NCBI RefSeq assembly: GCF_000423005.1
Contig: NZ_AUHD01000013.1
Location: 49,021 to 113,020, forward strand
Reading direction: 5' to 3'
DNA from: Gelidibacter mesophilus DSM 14095
GTDB lineage: Bacteria > Bacteroidota > Bacteroidia > Flavobacteriales > Flavobacteriaceae
DNA: 64,000 nucleotides
Shown here piece by piece: positions 9,992-18,792 of this stretch. A model generated the notes under the pieces. The model was given only the letters and a program-made list of their open reading frames with translations, was not told where the DNA came from and ran no database searches. Numbering within the stretch: the first letter of the stretch is position 1; the number at the start of each line of letters is the position of its first letter. Position numbers and translations under genes: made by a program.

Positions 9992-10378
9992 ATGAGATTT
10001 CATACACGAAAATGGGTAAAACCCGAAGATCTAAATCCTAACGGCACCTTATTTGGAGGGCAACTGTTAGCTTGGATAGATGAAGAAGCAGCACTATATA
10101 CAGTAGTGCAACTTGAAAACCCAAAAATTGTAACAAAGCTTATTTCTGAGATAAATTTTATGAGTTCTGCCAGACAAGGTGATATTATTGAAATAGGAAT
10201 GGAAGTTGTTAAATATGGTAACTCTTCTTTGATCTTGAAATGCGAAGCACGTAATATGATGACAAGAGAAACCATACTGACTGTAGATAATATTATTATG
10301 ATCAATTTGGGGAGTGATGGCAAGCCTGCACCGCACGGTAAAACAGAAGTGGAATTTGTTAAAGATCGATTGAAATAG
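9992..10378 (+). CDS. Acyl-CoA thioesterase, hotdog fold (YciA-like)
   Basis: 128 residues. The hotdog motif NPNGTLFGGQLLAWIDEEAAL (residues 12-32) contains the catalytic Asp and the conserved Asn/Gly-Gly. A second-strand segment INFMSSARQGDIIEIGMEV follows. Enzymes of this group hydrolyse short- to medium-chain acyl-CoAs in the cytoplasm. It is monocistronic. Confidence 0.9.
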   Translation: MRFHTRKWVKPEDLNPNGTLFGGQLLAWIDEEAALYTVVQLENPKIVTKLISEINFMSSARQGDIIEIGMEVVKYGNSSLILKCEARNMMTRETILTVDNIIMINLGSDGKPAPHGKTEVEFVKDRLK

Positions 10379-10519
10379 AAATATAGTTTTGGGTATTTTA
10401 TATAAATAATGGGAAACCGTTAACAACCATTTTGTAGTATTAATCGTATATTTATTAAAGCCGGTGTCACATTTATTACAATGTAAAAAAACCGGAAATT
10501 AGACTGTTTATGGCAGCTT

Positions 10520-10527
10520 TACTTTTG
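10520..10527 (+). promoter_or_regulatory. Candidate -7 element upstream of the OmpA lipoprotein gene
   Basis: TACTTTTG fits the Bacteroidota -7 consensus TAnnTTTG, about 93 bases before the ATG. No good TTTG -33 box is visible at the right distance, so this is tentative. Confidence 0.3.
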
Positions 10528-10619
10528 TCGTTTTCGCTTTCTAAATCTTAGAAATTTAAGAGAATGATGATAGATGACAAACTTAAACTTGCAAGAACAA
10601 CTTTATAAAACTTGAAATT

Positions 10620-11312
10620 ATGAGAACTATAGTAAAATCGATCACACTATTATTTATGGTTGTTGCATTAGTAAGTTGCGAGGCGACAAGAAATGCAAAC
10701 AATAAACAAAAAGGAACTGCAATTGGTGCAGGTAGCGGCGCCGTTATTGGTGGTGTTATCGGCAACAATGTGGGTAGTAAAAACAATTCGGCTTTAGGTG
10801 CTATTATAGGTGCTGTGGTAGGTGGTGTTGCAGGTAATTATATTGGCGACAATATGGACAAGCAAGCTGACCGGATTGAAGAGGAAATTCCAGGAGCTCA
10901 AGTAGAGCGTGTTGGCGAGGGTATTAATGTTGTTTTTGATGAAAGCAGTGGTGTTTATTTTGATACCAACAAATATAATATTAACGCTGCGTCTTCAGCA
11001 ACACTTAGCAAGTTGGCAGGAATATTTAAAGAATATCCTGATACTGATGTTTTGGTGGAAGGACATACTGACAGTACGGGTCCAGATGATTTTAATATGA
11101 CCCTGTCTAAACAGCGAGCGAAGGCTGTAACAACATTTTTATCAGGACAAGGCATTTCTTCCAGTCGATTCACGACCAATTGGTACGGTCCTAATCAACC
11201 TAAATACGATAATGCTACATCAGAAGGCAGAGCAAAAAACAGACGTGTAGAATTGGCCATTATTGCAAATGACAAAATGAAAAAAGAAGCACAAGAACAA
11301 GCTGGTAATTAA
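10620..11312 (+). CDS. OmpA-domain outer-membrane lipoprotein with glycine zipper (YiaD-like)
   Basis: 230 residues. A lipoprotein signal ends at Cys20 (ALVSC). A glycine-zipper segment rich in GxxxG (about 33-82) is followed by an OmpA C-terminal peptidoglycan-binding domain with VEGHTDSTGPDDFN and GRAKNRRVEL. It is likely anchored in the outer membrane, linking it to the cell wall. The tail is hydrophilic (KMKKEAQEQAGN). A strong terminator follows directly. Confidence 0.93.
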   Translation: MRTIVKSITLLFMVVALVSCEATRNANNKQKGTAIGAGSGAVIGGVIGNNVGSKNNSALGAIIGAVVGGVAGNYIGDNMDKQADRIEEEIPGAQVERVGEGINVVFDESSGVYFDTNKYNINAASSATLSKLAGIFKEYPDTDVLVEGHTDSTGPDDFNMTLSKQRAKAVTTFLSGQGISSSRFTTNWYGPNQPKYDNATSEGRAKNRRVELAIIANDKMKKEAQEQAGN

Positions 11313-11337
11313 AACTTACCTTATTTATTACTAATAG

Positions 11338-11376
11338 AAAGCGGCCTTATTCGAAATGAATAGGGCCGCTTTTTAT
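11338..11376. terminator. Bidirectional terminator between convergent genes
   Basis: A long stem, AAAGCGGCC-TTATTCG paired with the AATAGGGCCGCTTT side, closed by a short loop near 11357. It is flanked by A and T runs so it can serve both the OmpA gene (+) and the MscS-type gene (-). Confidence 0.85.
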
Positions 11377-11391
11377 AGGTTTCTATTAGTC

Positions 11392-12642
11392 TTAATTTTT
11401 GGGAACTTCAAAAATTGATGGGGTCAATTCAAACAGCTCTAGGTCAAAATAGTTTATGGCTGAGAGAATATGATCAAAAATATCAGACATAATATATTCA
11501 TAGTTCACCCAACGCTTATCGCTGCTAAACGCATAAATTTCTAAAGGAATTCCTTGAGAGGTCGGTTCCATCTGTCTTACCATAATAGTCATGTCTTTAT
11601 TAATTCCGGAATGATTTTCAATATAAGTTTGGACATACTTTCTAAAAACACCTAAATTGGTCAGATTACGTCCGTTGATCAACGTTGTTTTGTCAATATT
11701 ATGCTTGGTGTTATAATCCACCAATTCCTTTTGTTTTGTCTCGAGGTAAGTGGTGATGAGCTGGATCTTCTTTAAGTTTTCAATTTCATCATCCGTTAGG
11801 TAATGGATGCTTTTGGATTTGATCAAGATGGATCTTTTGATACGTCGGCCCCCTGAAGATTCCATACCGCGCCAATTTTTGAACGCTTCGGAAATAATGG
11901 CATAAGTTGGAATATTGGTGATTGTCTTATCAAAATTCTGCACTTGAACGGTTGAAAGATTGATTTCTATCACATCACCATCAGCACCATATTTATCCAT
12001 GGTAATCCAATCACCAATCCGTAACGTGTCGTTAATGGCTACTTGAATACTTGCCACAAATCCTAAAATAGTATCTTTGAAAATCAATAGGAGAACTGCC
12101 GAGGCGGCACCAATAGTGGTAAAGAATTTCAAAAATGACAAGTCGATAAGGACGGCAAGACAAGAAGCCACACCTATAATCCAAACAAAGAGCATGACCA
12201 CCTGAATATAACTGTCAATGGGTTTGTCTCTTAAACGCGGTAAGGTTTTGAAATAAGATTCTAAGGTGCGTAAAACACTTCTTAAAATCCAAATAGTCAA
12301 TAAGATGCCATATACTTTGAGTCCGATAACCAAGAAAGCCTCAATTCTTGGATAATCAGAAAACACCAAAGGAAATAACCTAATGGTAATAAACAAAGGG
12401 ACGAGATGTGCAATATTTCGGGGCGCTTTATGACTTACCAATAAATCATCAAACGTTGTTTTTGATCGTGAGGCAAATTTTGTAAAAGCTTTTACCAATA
12501 ACCTTCTGGCAATAACATCTGAAATGAAAATCAGAATTCCCAAGATAAACATCAACGTGAGCAAATTAAAAAACTTTGCCCAGTCCTCCGTAAGACCGAG
12601 ATTATAATATATATCGTAAAAAAAATGATTGTATAGAAACAT
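11392..12642 (-). CDS. Long MscS-family mechanosensitive channel (YbdG/MscM-like)
   Basis: 416 residues. The N terminus carries four to five transmembrane helices (about 28-48, 70-92, 102-122, 145-165 and 170-200). The MscS pore/beta domain follows, with TIGAASAVLLLIFKDTILGF and DTLRIGDWITMDKYG. The C-terminal region is extended compared with the 297-residue paralogue, with an inserted helical segment around 285-330. It resembles the YbdG type of miniconductance channel. Its start overlaps the stop of the DUF3817 gene by one base (TAATG), so the two are coupled. Confidence 0.88.
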   Translation of the reverse strand: MFLYNHFFYDIYYNLGLTEDWAKFFNLLTLMFILGILIFISDVIARRLLVKAFTKFASRSKTTFDDLLVSHKAPRNIAHLVPLFITIRLFPLVFSDYPRIEAFLVIGLKVYGILLTIWILRSVLRTLESYFKTLPRLRDKPIDSYIQVVMLFVWIIGVASCLAVLIDLSFLKFFTTIGAASAVLLLIFKDTILGFVASIQVAINDTLRIGDWITMDKYGADGDVIEINLSTVQVQNFDKTITNIPTYAIISEAFKNWRGMESSGGRRIKRSILIKSKSIHYLTDDEIENLKKIQLITTYLETKQKELVDYNTKHNIDKTTLINGRNLTNLGVFRKYVQTYIENHSGINKDMTIMVRQMEPTSQGIPLEIYAFSSDKRWVNYEYIMSDIFDHILSAINYFDLELFELTPSIFEVPKN

Positions 12643-12938
12643 TATACAGCTGTTTTCAAATACTTTCTCTCAACATAAAAGGTAGCGAACGGAATTAAAG
12701 ATGCTAACAAAACAATCCCTAAAGTTTTGAAAGACCATTTTAATTTAGAACCTACCAAAAGAGCCAATAGAACATAGGCTATAAACAATAGACCGTGACC
12801 CATCCCTATGGGGTAGAGCAAGGTTTTATAAAGTTCAGGATAAAAGGGTTTAATGAGAAGCATATTGCCAAACAATACCAAGTAGGAAATACCTTCTAAA
12901 ATGGCGACTGCCTTAAAGCTTTTAATTAGTGTAAACAT
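12642..12938 (-). CDS. DUF3817 family membrane protein
   Basis: 98 residues with three hydrophobic segments. DUF3817 features are the opening AVAILEGISYLVLF and the central YPIGMGHGLLFIAYV. The function is unknown. It lies upstream of, and overlaps, the long MscS-type channel, so it may act in the same membrane process. A TATTTTTG element on the minus strand (12964-12957) could be its -7 box. Confidence 0.85.
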   Translation of the reverse strand: MFTLIKSFKAVAILEGISYLVLFGNMLLIKPFYPELYKTLLYPIGMGHGLLFIAYVLLALLVGSKLKWSFKTLGIVLLASLIPFATFYVERKYLKTAV

Positions 12939-13088
12939 GAATACTTAAATTTTATGCAAAAATACCCATGAAATCCTATAATAACTAGTTTTTAACGAGA
13001 AATTAATGAATATCAAAACAGCTGCAAAGAAGCACATTACTTTTTCTATAACGTACCTGACTGCCCCAATTGAAATGTTATCGGAGGA

Positions 13089-13553
13089 TTAACCTTTGTC
13101 CGGTTTTGATATGTAAAGCCACTCCATATGATCCTGATTTTGGACTAATTTAATTCGGGAAAATCCGTTTTTTTCATAAAAGTGTTGAAGATAATCTTCT
13201 TCTGTAAGCAAAAAATAGTTTTGCCTAGGGTTTTCAGATTTCAATTGGTTTAACCAAAAAGTACCCAAATTCTTATTCCGCTGGTGTTCTGCAATCCAAA
13301 TAAATCCCAAATACAAATAGCCCTCGTCAAAATAAGGCTTTGCTTCAGTTTCAAAATATTCAAATTGAGGTGGCGATTTGGAAAAAACAATCCCACCTCC
13401 AATAATTGTGCAATGATTTTCTATAATATAGATTTTGGCAGAATTTTTATGAGTTTTCCAAAAAGGAACAATCTCGACCTGCCAATTTTCAGGAAGTAGG
13501 TTGAAGAATTGCTCAGGGTTATTTTTTAATTCTCTAAATGTAAACGCATCCAT
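13089..13553 (-). CDS. GNAT-family N-acetyltransferase
   Basis: 154 residues. Motif A is seen as YLGFIWIAEHQRNKNLGTFWLNQL, with the acetyl-CoA pyrophosphate loop QRNKNLG. Motif B contains the HFYEKNGFSRI helix-strand. The acceptor is unknown. It starts 6 bases after the stop of the ATP-grasp gene upstream, so the two form a two-gene operon and may modify the same small molecule. Confidence 0.85.
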   Translation of the reverse strand: MDAFTFRELKNNPEQFFNLLPENWQVEIVPFWKTHKNSAKIYIIENHCTIIGGGIVFSKSPPQFEYFETEAKPYFDEGYLYLGFIWIAEHQRNKNLGTFWLNQLKSENPRQNYFLLTEEDYLQHFYEKNGFSRIKLVQNQDHMEWLYISKPDKG

Positions 13554-13559
13554 CTCTAC

Positions 13560-14855
13560 TTATAATAAGCCCCATGACCATAATCGGTCTGAATCCTCAA
13601 ACCATCTATCGCCAATATCAGTTCTATAATACCCATTGTTGACAATCACAGAGTGTATTCTATTGTTCATCATTTTTTGGGCATCGCGCATGGTAATTCC
13701 CGTTCCTGTCACTAAAAGCGCAATTCCGGTATTTCCTGTAATCAACCATTCCTCATTGACTTTTTTCAAGTGCATCGGGTGGATCCCTTCCTTCAAATCC
13801 TTTTTAAAAACAACAACGGCATCTTTTGAAAACAATTCGAAAGTCTTTTTGTCGTCATAAGGAAAAGGAGGGACCACAATAAAAGCACCAACCTGAAAGC
13901 CTTTTTTAGTAGCGATTTGAAAATTTTGGCCAGAAGCTACTTTATAGAGCATTTCTCCAATAGGCTCCGTAATGCCGGCACGTTGAATAAAGATTTGAGG
14001 ATAACCAAAGCGGGAGGTAAATTCTAAAGGATAAATGCCATTCCCATTGACAATGCAGTTGATATCAATATGACCTAAAAACTTTTGCTTGGCTAAGGTA
14101 GCTTCAAATTTTTTCAAAGTAGCATCAAAAACAGGAGACTTGTTGACCCAAAACATGCTGGAGCCCATCTCTCCTGTTGAAACGCCCAGTTCTTTTGGAA
14201 ATAGTTTCTTATGTTCAAAAGTGATGTTGTAAGGTTTTAAAAACTCTTTTCCGTTGAAAAAAGACGATACAGAAATTTCAACACCTTTTACCTTTTTCTG
14301 TAGCTGAAAGTTCCCAAAATCATCGCCCCATGATTTATCATAAGCTTTCAAGACCCTAATAACGTCTAATCCTTCATCATCACTGCCCACAAATAATAAT
14401 TGTTTAAGCTCTTGAGTCTCGCCCGAAGGTTTGATTACATAAGCGTCTGGATGTTTTTCAACATAGGAAATAGCGTCCTGAAAACTTACAAACTCTTCAA
14501 ATGGCAGCGTTTTGATTTTATGTTTCTTTAACTCCGTTTGACCAAAGTTCCGATCTAATTCAAGAAGGTCTGTGTAGACGCTTCCCCCAAAAACAATTTT
14601 TCCTGAAGCTCTTAATGCTTCGCATTCCTTTCCAAAACCGGTATAATCAAAGATTAGAATATCTGCCCAATCACTATGTTTTTTCCAGTCTTTAACTCTT
14701 TTGACAAACCCAGTTCCAATTTCTTTGGAGCCCTTATCTTCAATATACAATTTAACGGTGTTGCCTTCACTTTGGGTGGCATAGGCAATATCTAGAATTT
14801 CTCCCCAGCGGGAAATAAACAAGAAGTTTTTTGGTAGGCTATTCTGCTTTTTCAA
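13560..14855 (-). CDS. GARS-like ATP-grasp protein (PurD-related, not PurD)
   Basis: 431 residues. It shows the N-terminal Rossmann-like, ATP-grasp and C-terminal layout of phosphoribosylamine-glycine ligase. The ATP-grasp region has YVIKPSGET (about 138), the hydrophobic QLQKKVKGVEISVSSFF stretch, and the metal-binding IDINCIV...PLEFTSRFGYPQ segment. The family-typical PurD N-terminal glycine loop is replaced by LFISRWGEILDIAYA. It probably ligates an amine or amino acid to a carboxylate. The substrate is unknown. It is linked to a GNAT acetyltransferase 6 bases downstream. Confidence 0.8.
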   Translation of the reverse strand: MKKQNSLPKNFLFISRWGEILDIAYATQSEGNTVKLYIEDKGSKEIGTGFVKRVKDWKKHSDWADILIFDYTGFGKECEALRASGKIVFGGSVYTDLLELDRNFGQTELKKHKIKTLPFEEFVSFQDAISYVEKHPDAYVIKPSGETQELKQLLFVGSDDEGLDVIRVLKAYDKSWGDDFGNFQLQKKVKGVEISVSSFFNGKEFLKPYNITFEHKKLFPKELGVSTGEMGSSMFWVNKSPVFDATLKKFEATLAKQKFLGHIDINCIVNGNGIYPLEFTSRFGYPQIFIQRAGITEPIGEMLYKVASGQNFQIATKKGFQVGAFIVVPPFPYDDKKTFELFSKDAVVVFKKDLKEGIHPMHLKKVNEEWLITGNTGIALLVTGTGITMRDAQKMMNNRIHSVIVNNGYYRTDIGDRWFEDSDRLWSWGLL

Positions 14856-14923
14856 AGTGTTTTTTTGAGGAATTTGATTCTACGAAATTAGTTTTTTTTT
14901 GGTTTCAAAATCATTTTTAAATG

Positions 14924-14956
14924 AAAAAAGACCGTTATTTCTAACAGTCTTTTTTC
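14924..14956 (-). terminator. Terminator of the coiled-coil OmpA lipoprotein gene
   Basis: On the minus strand: AAAAAAGACTGTTAG, a short loop, TAACGGTCTTTTTT (one G-U pair). It lies 25 bases after the stop codon of the OmpA gene and could also end transcription from the plus strand. Confidence 0.8.
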
Positions 14957-14980
14957 GGATTAATTAATCAACTTCAAATG

Positions 14981-15814
14981 CTATTCATTCGAGCCCATTA
15001 ATGCAAAGAATTTATCTAAGTTTGGAAGAATTACAATACGTGTTCTTCTGTTTTTTGCTCGGTTGTCATTAGTGTCGTTTTCTGCAAGAGGCTTGAAGGA
15101 ACTTCTTCCTGAAGCAATCAATTTCTCTGGAGCAACACCATAATCGTCTACTAGTTTTCTAACCACTGAAGTTGCACGTAACACACTTAAATCCCAGTTA
15201 TCAGCAATTTTACTTGTTTTAATGCTTCTTGAATCTGTGTGACCTTCAACCATTACTTCAACACTAGGTTCAGAATTGATAACATTGGCCAATTTTTGTA
15301 AAATGTCATTTGCCTTATTACTTACTCTGTAGCTTGCCGTGTTAAAAAGCATCTTGTCTGAAATTGAAATCATGACAACAGTTTCATTGATGTCAATTGA
15401 AATATCTTCATCTTCATTTAGATTACTGCTATCCATAGACTTGTTTAAGTTGTAAGACAATGCAAGATTCATTGAATCTTTTAGAGTTTTAGCTTCAGCA
15501 AGTTTAGAAGCGTCTATGTTTTGTAATGTCTTACGCATTGCTTTTTTTGTATCGTTAGAAATTACTGCAACATTGTCAACATTAACGAGCATGGCATCAT
15601 TTTCCTCTGTAAGCGAATTGATTTTTTTATTGTAGTTGTCAACTCTTGCTTGGATTGCTGAAAATTTATTTTCCAAATCTTCTTTTTCTACTCGAGTTTT
15701 AGTAAGCTCACTTTTAATCTGACCGTTTTCTTGTTCTAAAGCGACATATTTCTTCTTAGAAACACATGACGACAACATTATAGCGGTAATTAAAACAATT
15801 GAAATTTTTTTCAT
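14981..15814 (-). CDS. OmpA-domain lipoprotein with coiled-coil stalk
   Basis: 277 residues. A lipoprotein signal ends at Cys17 (IMLSSC). A coiled-coil region spans roughly 22-75, then a linker. The OmpA peptidoglycan-binding domain (about 150-270) has MVEGHTDSR and DNRAKNRRTRIVI. It is likely an outer-membrane anchored, cell-wall binding protein. The architecture differs from the glycine-zipper lipoprotein at 10620. It has its own terminator. Confidence 0.92.
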   Translation of the reverse strand: MKKISIVLITAIMLSSCVSKKKYVALEQENGQIKSELTKTRVEKEDLENKFSAIQARVDNYNKKINSLTEENDAMLVNVDNVAVISNDTKKAMRKTLQNIDASKLAEAKTLKDSMNLALSYNLNKSMDSSNLNEDEDISIDINETVVMISISDKMLFNTASYRVSNKANDILQKLANVINSEPSVEVMVEGHTDSRSIKTSKIADNWDLSVLRATSVVRKLVDDYGVAPEKLIASGRSSFKPLAENDTNDNRAKNRRTRIVILPNLDKFFALMGSNE

Positions 15815-16063
15815 AATATTAATTTATTGGTTTAGTATATGTACGGACTTCCTCACATTATAGACGTTAGTCCATCTCACATTTTAGATTATTTTAACAT
15901 TTGGATACTGATAGAGTCAGATTAGGTGGGAGTTATATAATGACCAGAATAATATTCGTTAGAGTGATCTCTAGAAAAGCCCAATATCAGAACAGCTCCA
16001 TTTAATAATTTTTGGTTTAACATATGACGAAAGCAATTGAGATTTGTGAAATTAAACGCTCTT

Positions 16064-16984
16064 TTACGCTGTTGCATTATCTTCATCTTTAGTTCCGTTT
16101 TCATCTTTCTCCAATCGTATAGGGAATCCTTTTTCTCCACCATACAATTTAATTTCTTGAATATCTGCCGGTAAGTAATAACCATCCTTTTCTAAGGCTT
16201 CTTTAATGTTTCTGACGACATTTCCTTTTGTAATCAAGGCCATTCTTCTAAAATCCTTGGTATCTACCCAAAAGAATACTTTTAAGTTTACCGTACTTGT
16301 GGCCAATTCATCTTCAATCACAAAATTCTCGTGTTCTTCATCTTCAATGACGTTGGGCTCTTTTTTTAAGGTTTCCATTATCGTTTGTTTGGCCCCTTCT
16401 ATATTATCTTCATAAGCAATGCCAATTACAAAATCCCATCTGTAAAAACCATCTTCGGTAAAGTTGGTCACGGGCTTCGTCAAGACATCACTGTTTGGAA
16501 TATAAACATCCTTACCATCAAAGGTTTTAAGTTTCGTATATCGAAATTCTAAATTTTTAACCTTGCCAAAGTTATCTCCAATTTCTACGGTGTCGTTCAC
16601 GTCAAATGGTCTATTAAAGGCTAGGATGACCCCCGCAATAAAGTTTTCACCTATATCCTTAAAAGCAAATCCCAAAATCAAGGCGCTGGCTCCTGCAGCC
16701 GTTAAGATGGCTGTTGCAATAGCTCCCAATCCTGCTGCTCTCAAGGCTACCATAATAGCAAATACAATTAAGATATATTTTATAGCTTGTCCCAAAAATT
16801 TACTCATCAGAGGGTCGTGGGTTCTGGCATTAATACGGTTTCTTGCAAATTGGCCGATCCATTTTGCAATTAGAGATCCTAAAACAACAATAAGAATGCC
16901 CATACCTATCCCTGGCAATTGGTCAATGAAATTATTGTAAAAATTGATAAAAGAATCCGAAACGGTTTTTGGGTCAGTTTGCAT
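16064..16984 (-). CDS. MscS-family mechanosensitive channel
   Basis: 306 residues. It has three N-terminal helices (about 17-39, 64-82 and 88-110), with the third being the pore helix AAGASALILGFAFKDIGENF. The beta domain has FDVNDTVEIGDNFGKVK and VYIPNSDVLTKPV, and the tail is acidic and soluble. This is the third MscS homologue within 10 kb. The coding sequence is read to the stop at 16064, and a shorter overlapping frame at 15922-16185 is not credible. Confidence 0.92.
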   Translation of the reverse strand: MQTDPKTVSDSFINFYNNFIDQLPGIGMGILIVVLGSLIAKWIGQFARNRINARTHDPLMSKFLGQAIKYILIVFAIMVALRAAGLGAIATAILTAAGASALILGFAFKDIGENFIAGVILAFNRPFDVNDTVEIGDNFGKVKNLEFRYTKLKTFDGKDVYIPNSDVLTKPVTNFTEDGFYRWDFVIGIAYEDNIEGAKQTIMETLKKEPNVIEDEEHENFVIEDELATSTVNLKVFFWVDTKDFRRMALITKGNVVRNIKEALEKDGYYLPADIQEIKLYGGEKGFPIRLEKDENGTKDEDNATA

Positions 16985-17040
16985 ATAGTGTTTGATAACT
17001 GGGTTAGCTGATATAATTGATGACCATAGTCACTATATTA

Positions 17041-17352
17041 TTACTTGGATGGCTGTTCGCTTCCATTTTCTTCCAATGCATCATTACCAGGTCCTCCTTG
17101 ACTGTAAAGCTGATTTTCTTCATCTTTAAGTTTCTTTTGTGATAAATCTTCTGGTAGAGTACGTCCTGGAATATCTAAATCTTTGCCTTCAAAATCCACT
17201 GGTCGAGATCTATGATCAGCATCCAATTGGGAATCATCGCCACCATCAGTTCTTAAATTTTTATTTTTTCCACCTAATACATCCTTATCATGCTCTGTTA
17301 TATTTGAATCATAGGTTTGATTCTTCTTTTGATCTTTTTTATTGTTTTCCAT
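17041..17352 (-). CDS. Small hydrophilic, probably disordered protein
   Basis: 103 residues rich in Asn, Asp, Lys, Gly and Gln, with almost no hydrophobic core and no signal peptide. It contains DGGDDSQLDADHRSRPVDF in the middle. Its composition resembles stress-related hydrophilins. That is inference only. It lies directly upstream of the MscS-type gene in the same direction (56-base gap), so the two may respond to the same osmotic or stress signal. Confidence 0.65.
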   Translation of the reverse strand: MENNKKDQKKNQTYDSNITEHDKDVLGGKNKNLRTDGGDDSQLDADHRSRPVDFEGKDLDIPGRTLPEDLSQKKLKDEENQLYSQGGPGNDALEENGSEQPSK

Positions 17353-17670
17353 AATTATGAGTTATAAGATTCAACTTGAATTTTCAATGTACATCAAATT
17401 AAAAGCTAGGGTTGACCGATTTGAAACGAATCTTGATCCGAATAAGAATAGTTGGTGATGCGCACTCTTTTGAAGCAGATGGGTTCATATTAAATGCTGT
17501 AGGAGCAATCATTACCTATTTATTAACCTAATTTTGAGAAAATCAGATAACTTAAATCCTTTAGCCATGTTTTTCAACCGTGGCGTACTGAATCCTTAAA
17601 AGGATATATCTGAATCTAAAAAATATCGTATTAATGATATTTAAATCTCATTCAAAATTATATTTAGAAG
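17353..17670. other. 318-base divergent intergenic region
   Basis: It separates the minus-strand hydrophilic-protein gene from the plus-strand redox genes, so both must start transcription here. I see no clear TTTG/TAnnTTTG pair and no open frame. Confidence 0.4.
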
Positions 17671-18789
17671 ATGTCCAAACAACCATTATTAACACCCTAT
17701 TCATTAAACGAATTAAAATTACCCAATAGAATAGTCATGGCGCCAATGACGCGCAGTCGTGCCGACAATCCTGAAAATGCACCAACAGAAGATCTGCATG
17801 TTCCTTATTATACCCAACGCGCCACCGCGGGATTGATCATTACTGAAGGTTCACAGGTGTCCAAAAATGCTGTAGGCTATATCCATACCCCAGGGATCCA
17901 TTCAAAAGCGCAGGTGGAAGGCTGGAAGAAGGTCACCACAGCGGTGCATGAAGCTGGCGGTCGGATTTTTATTCAATTATGGCATGTAGGCCGAATGTCG
18001 CATCCAGATTTTCATAACGGCGATTTGCCCTTGGCACCTTCAGCCATCAATCCTAATTCAAAATCCTTTACACCTGAAGGCTTCAAGGCAACCGTCACCC
18101 CAAAGGAAATGACGTTGGAAGATATTAAAATAACCATTTTAGATTTCCAAAATGCAGCCAAAAATGCTGTTGAAGCTGGATTTGATGGTGTAGAAATTCA
18201 TTCATCCAACGGTTATTTGTTCCATCAATTTTTTAACGGCACAAGCAATCATCGCCAAGATGACTATGGTGGAAGTATTGAAAACAGAGCACGTTTTTTC
18301 TTTGAAACTTTAGATGCCATTGCCCAGGTCATTCCTCAGAACAGGATTGGTGCGCGATTTAATCCATCACTACATAATATTTTTGGAATGACCATGGATA
18401 AAGAAACCATTCCAACATTTGATTATATCATTGAAAAGTTGGACAAAAACTATGATTTGGCCTACATCCATTTATCAGAACCCTTTAATGATGTTTCTGA
18501 TGTTGCATTTGCAGAACCGCATATTGCAAAGCGCTACCGTCCAAAATATAATGGAACGTTAATGATAAGCACAGGGTTTGACCAAGATTCCGGCAACAAA
18601 GTCATTGAAGACGATGATGCCGATTTGGTGTCTTTCGCTAAACTATACATCTCCAATCCTGATTTAGTAGGTCGGTTCAGAGAGCATCTTGCAACGACGC
18701 AATGGAATTCAGACACCTTTTATACCCAAGGAAAAGAAGGTTATACCACCTACCAATCAAAAACAAACAATTTAATTATAAATTCATAA
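17671..18789 (+). CDS. Alkene reductase, Old Yellow Enzyme family
   Basis: 372 residues, an FMN-dependent barrel. Signatures are VMAPMTRSRADNP at the N terminus, LWHVGRMSHPDF, the substrate-binding His/Asn in FDGVEIHSSNGYLFHQF, and HRQDDYGGSIENRARF. It reduces the C=C bond of enones, nitroalkenes or nitrate esters with NAD(P)H. It starts a probable operon with the dehydrogenase 3 bases downstream. Confidence 0.93.
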   Translation: MSKQPLLTPYSLNELKLPNRIVMAPMTRSRADNPENAPTEDLHVPYYTQRATAGLIITEGSQVSKNAVGYIHTPGIHSKAQVEGWKKVTTAVHEAGGRIFIQLWHVGRMSHPDFHNGDLPLAPSAINPNSKSFTPEGFKATVTPKEMTLEDIKITILDFQNAAKNAVEAGFDGVEIHSSNGYLFHQFFNGTSNHRQDDYGGSIENRARFFFETLDAIAQVIPQNRIGARFNPSLHNIFGMTMDKETIPTFDYIIEKLDKNYDLAYIHLSEPFNDVSDVAFAEPHIAKRYRPKYNGTLMISTGFDQDSGNKVIEDDDADLVSFAKLYISNPDLVGRFREHLATTQWNSDTFYTQGKEGYTTYQSKTNNLIINS

Positions 18790-18792
18790 GAC

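Noticed and set aside
10094..10426. Minus-strand frame opposite the thioesterase gene
   Set aside because: Shadow of a well-supported hotdog thioesterase.
15922..16185. Minus-strand 87-codon frame overlapping the MscS gene end
   Set aside because: It overlaps the end of a clear MscS coding sequence in another frame and has no recognisable features.
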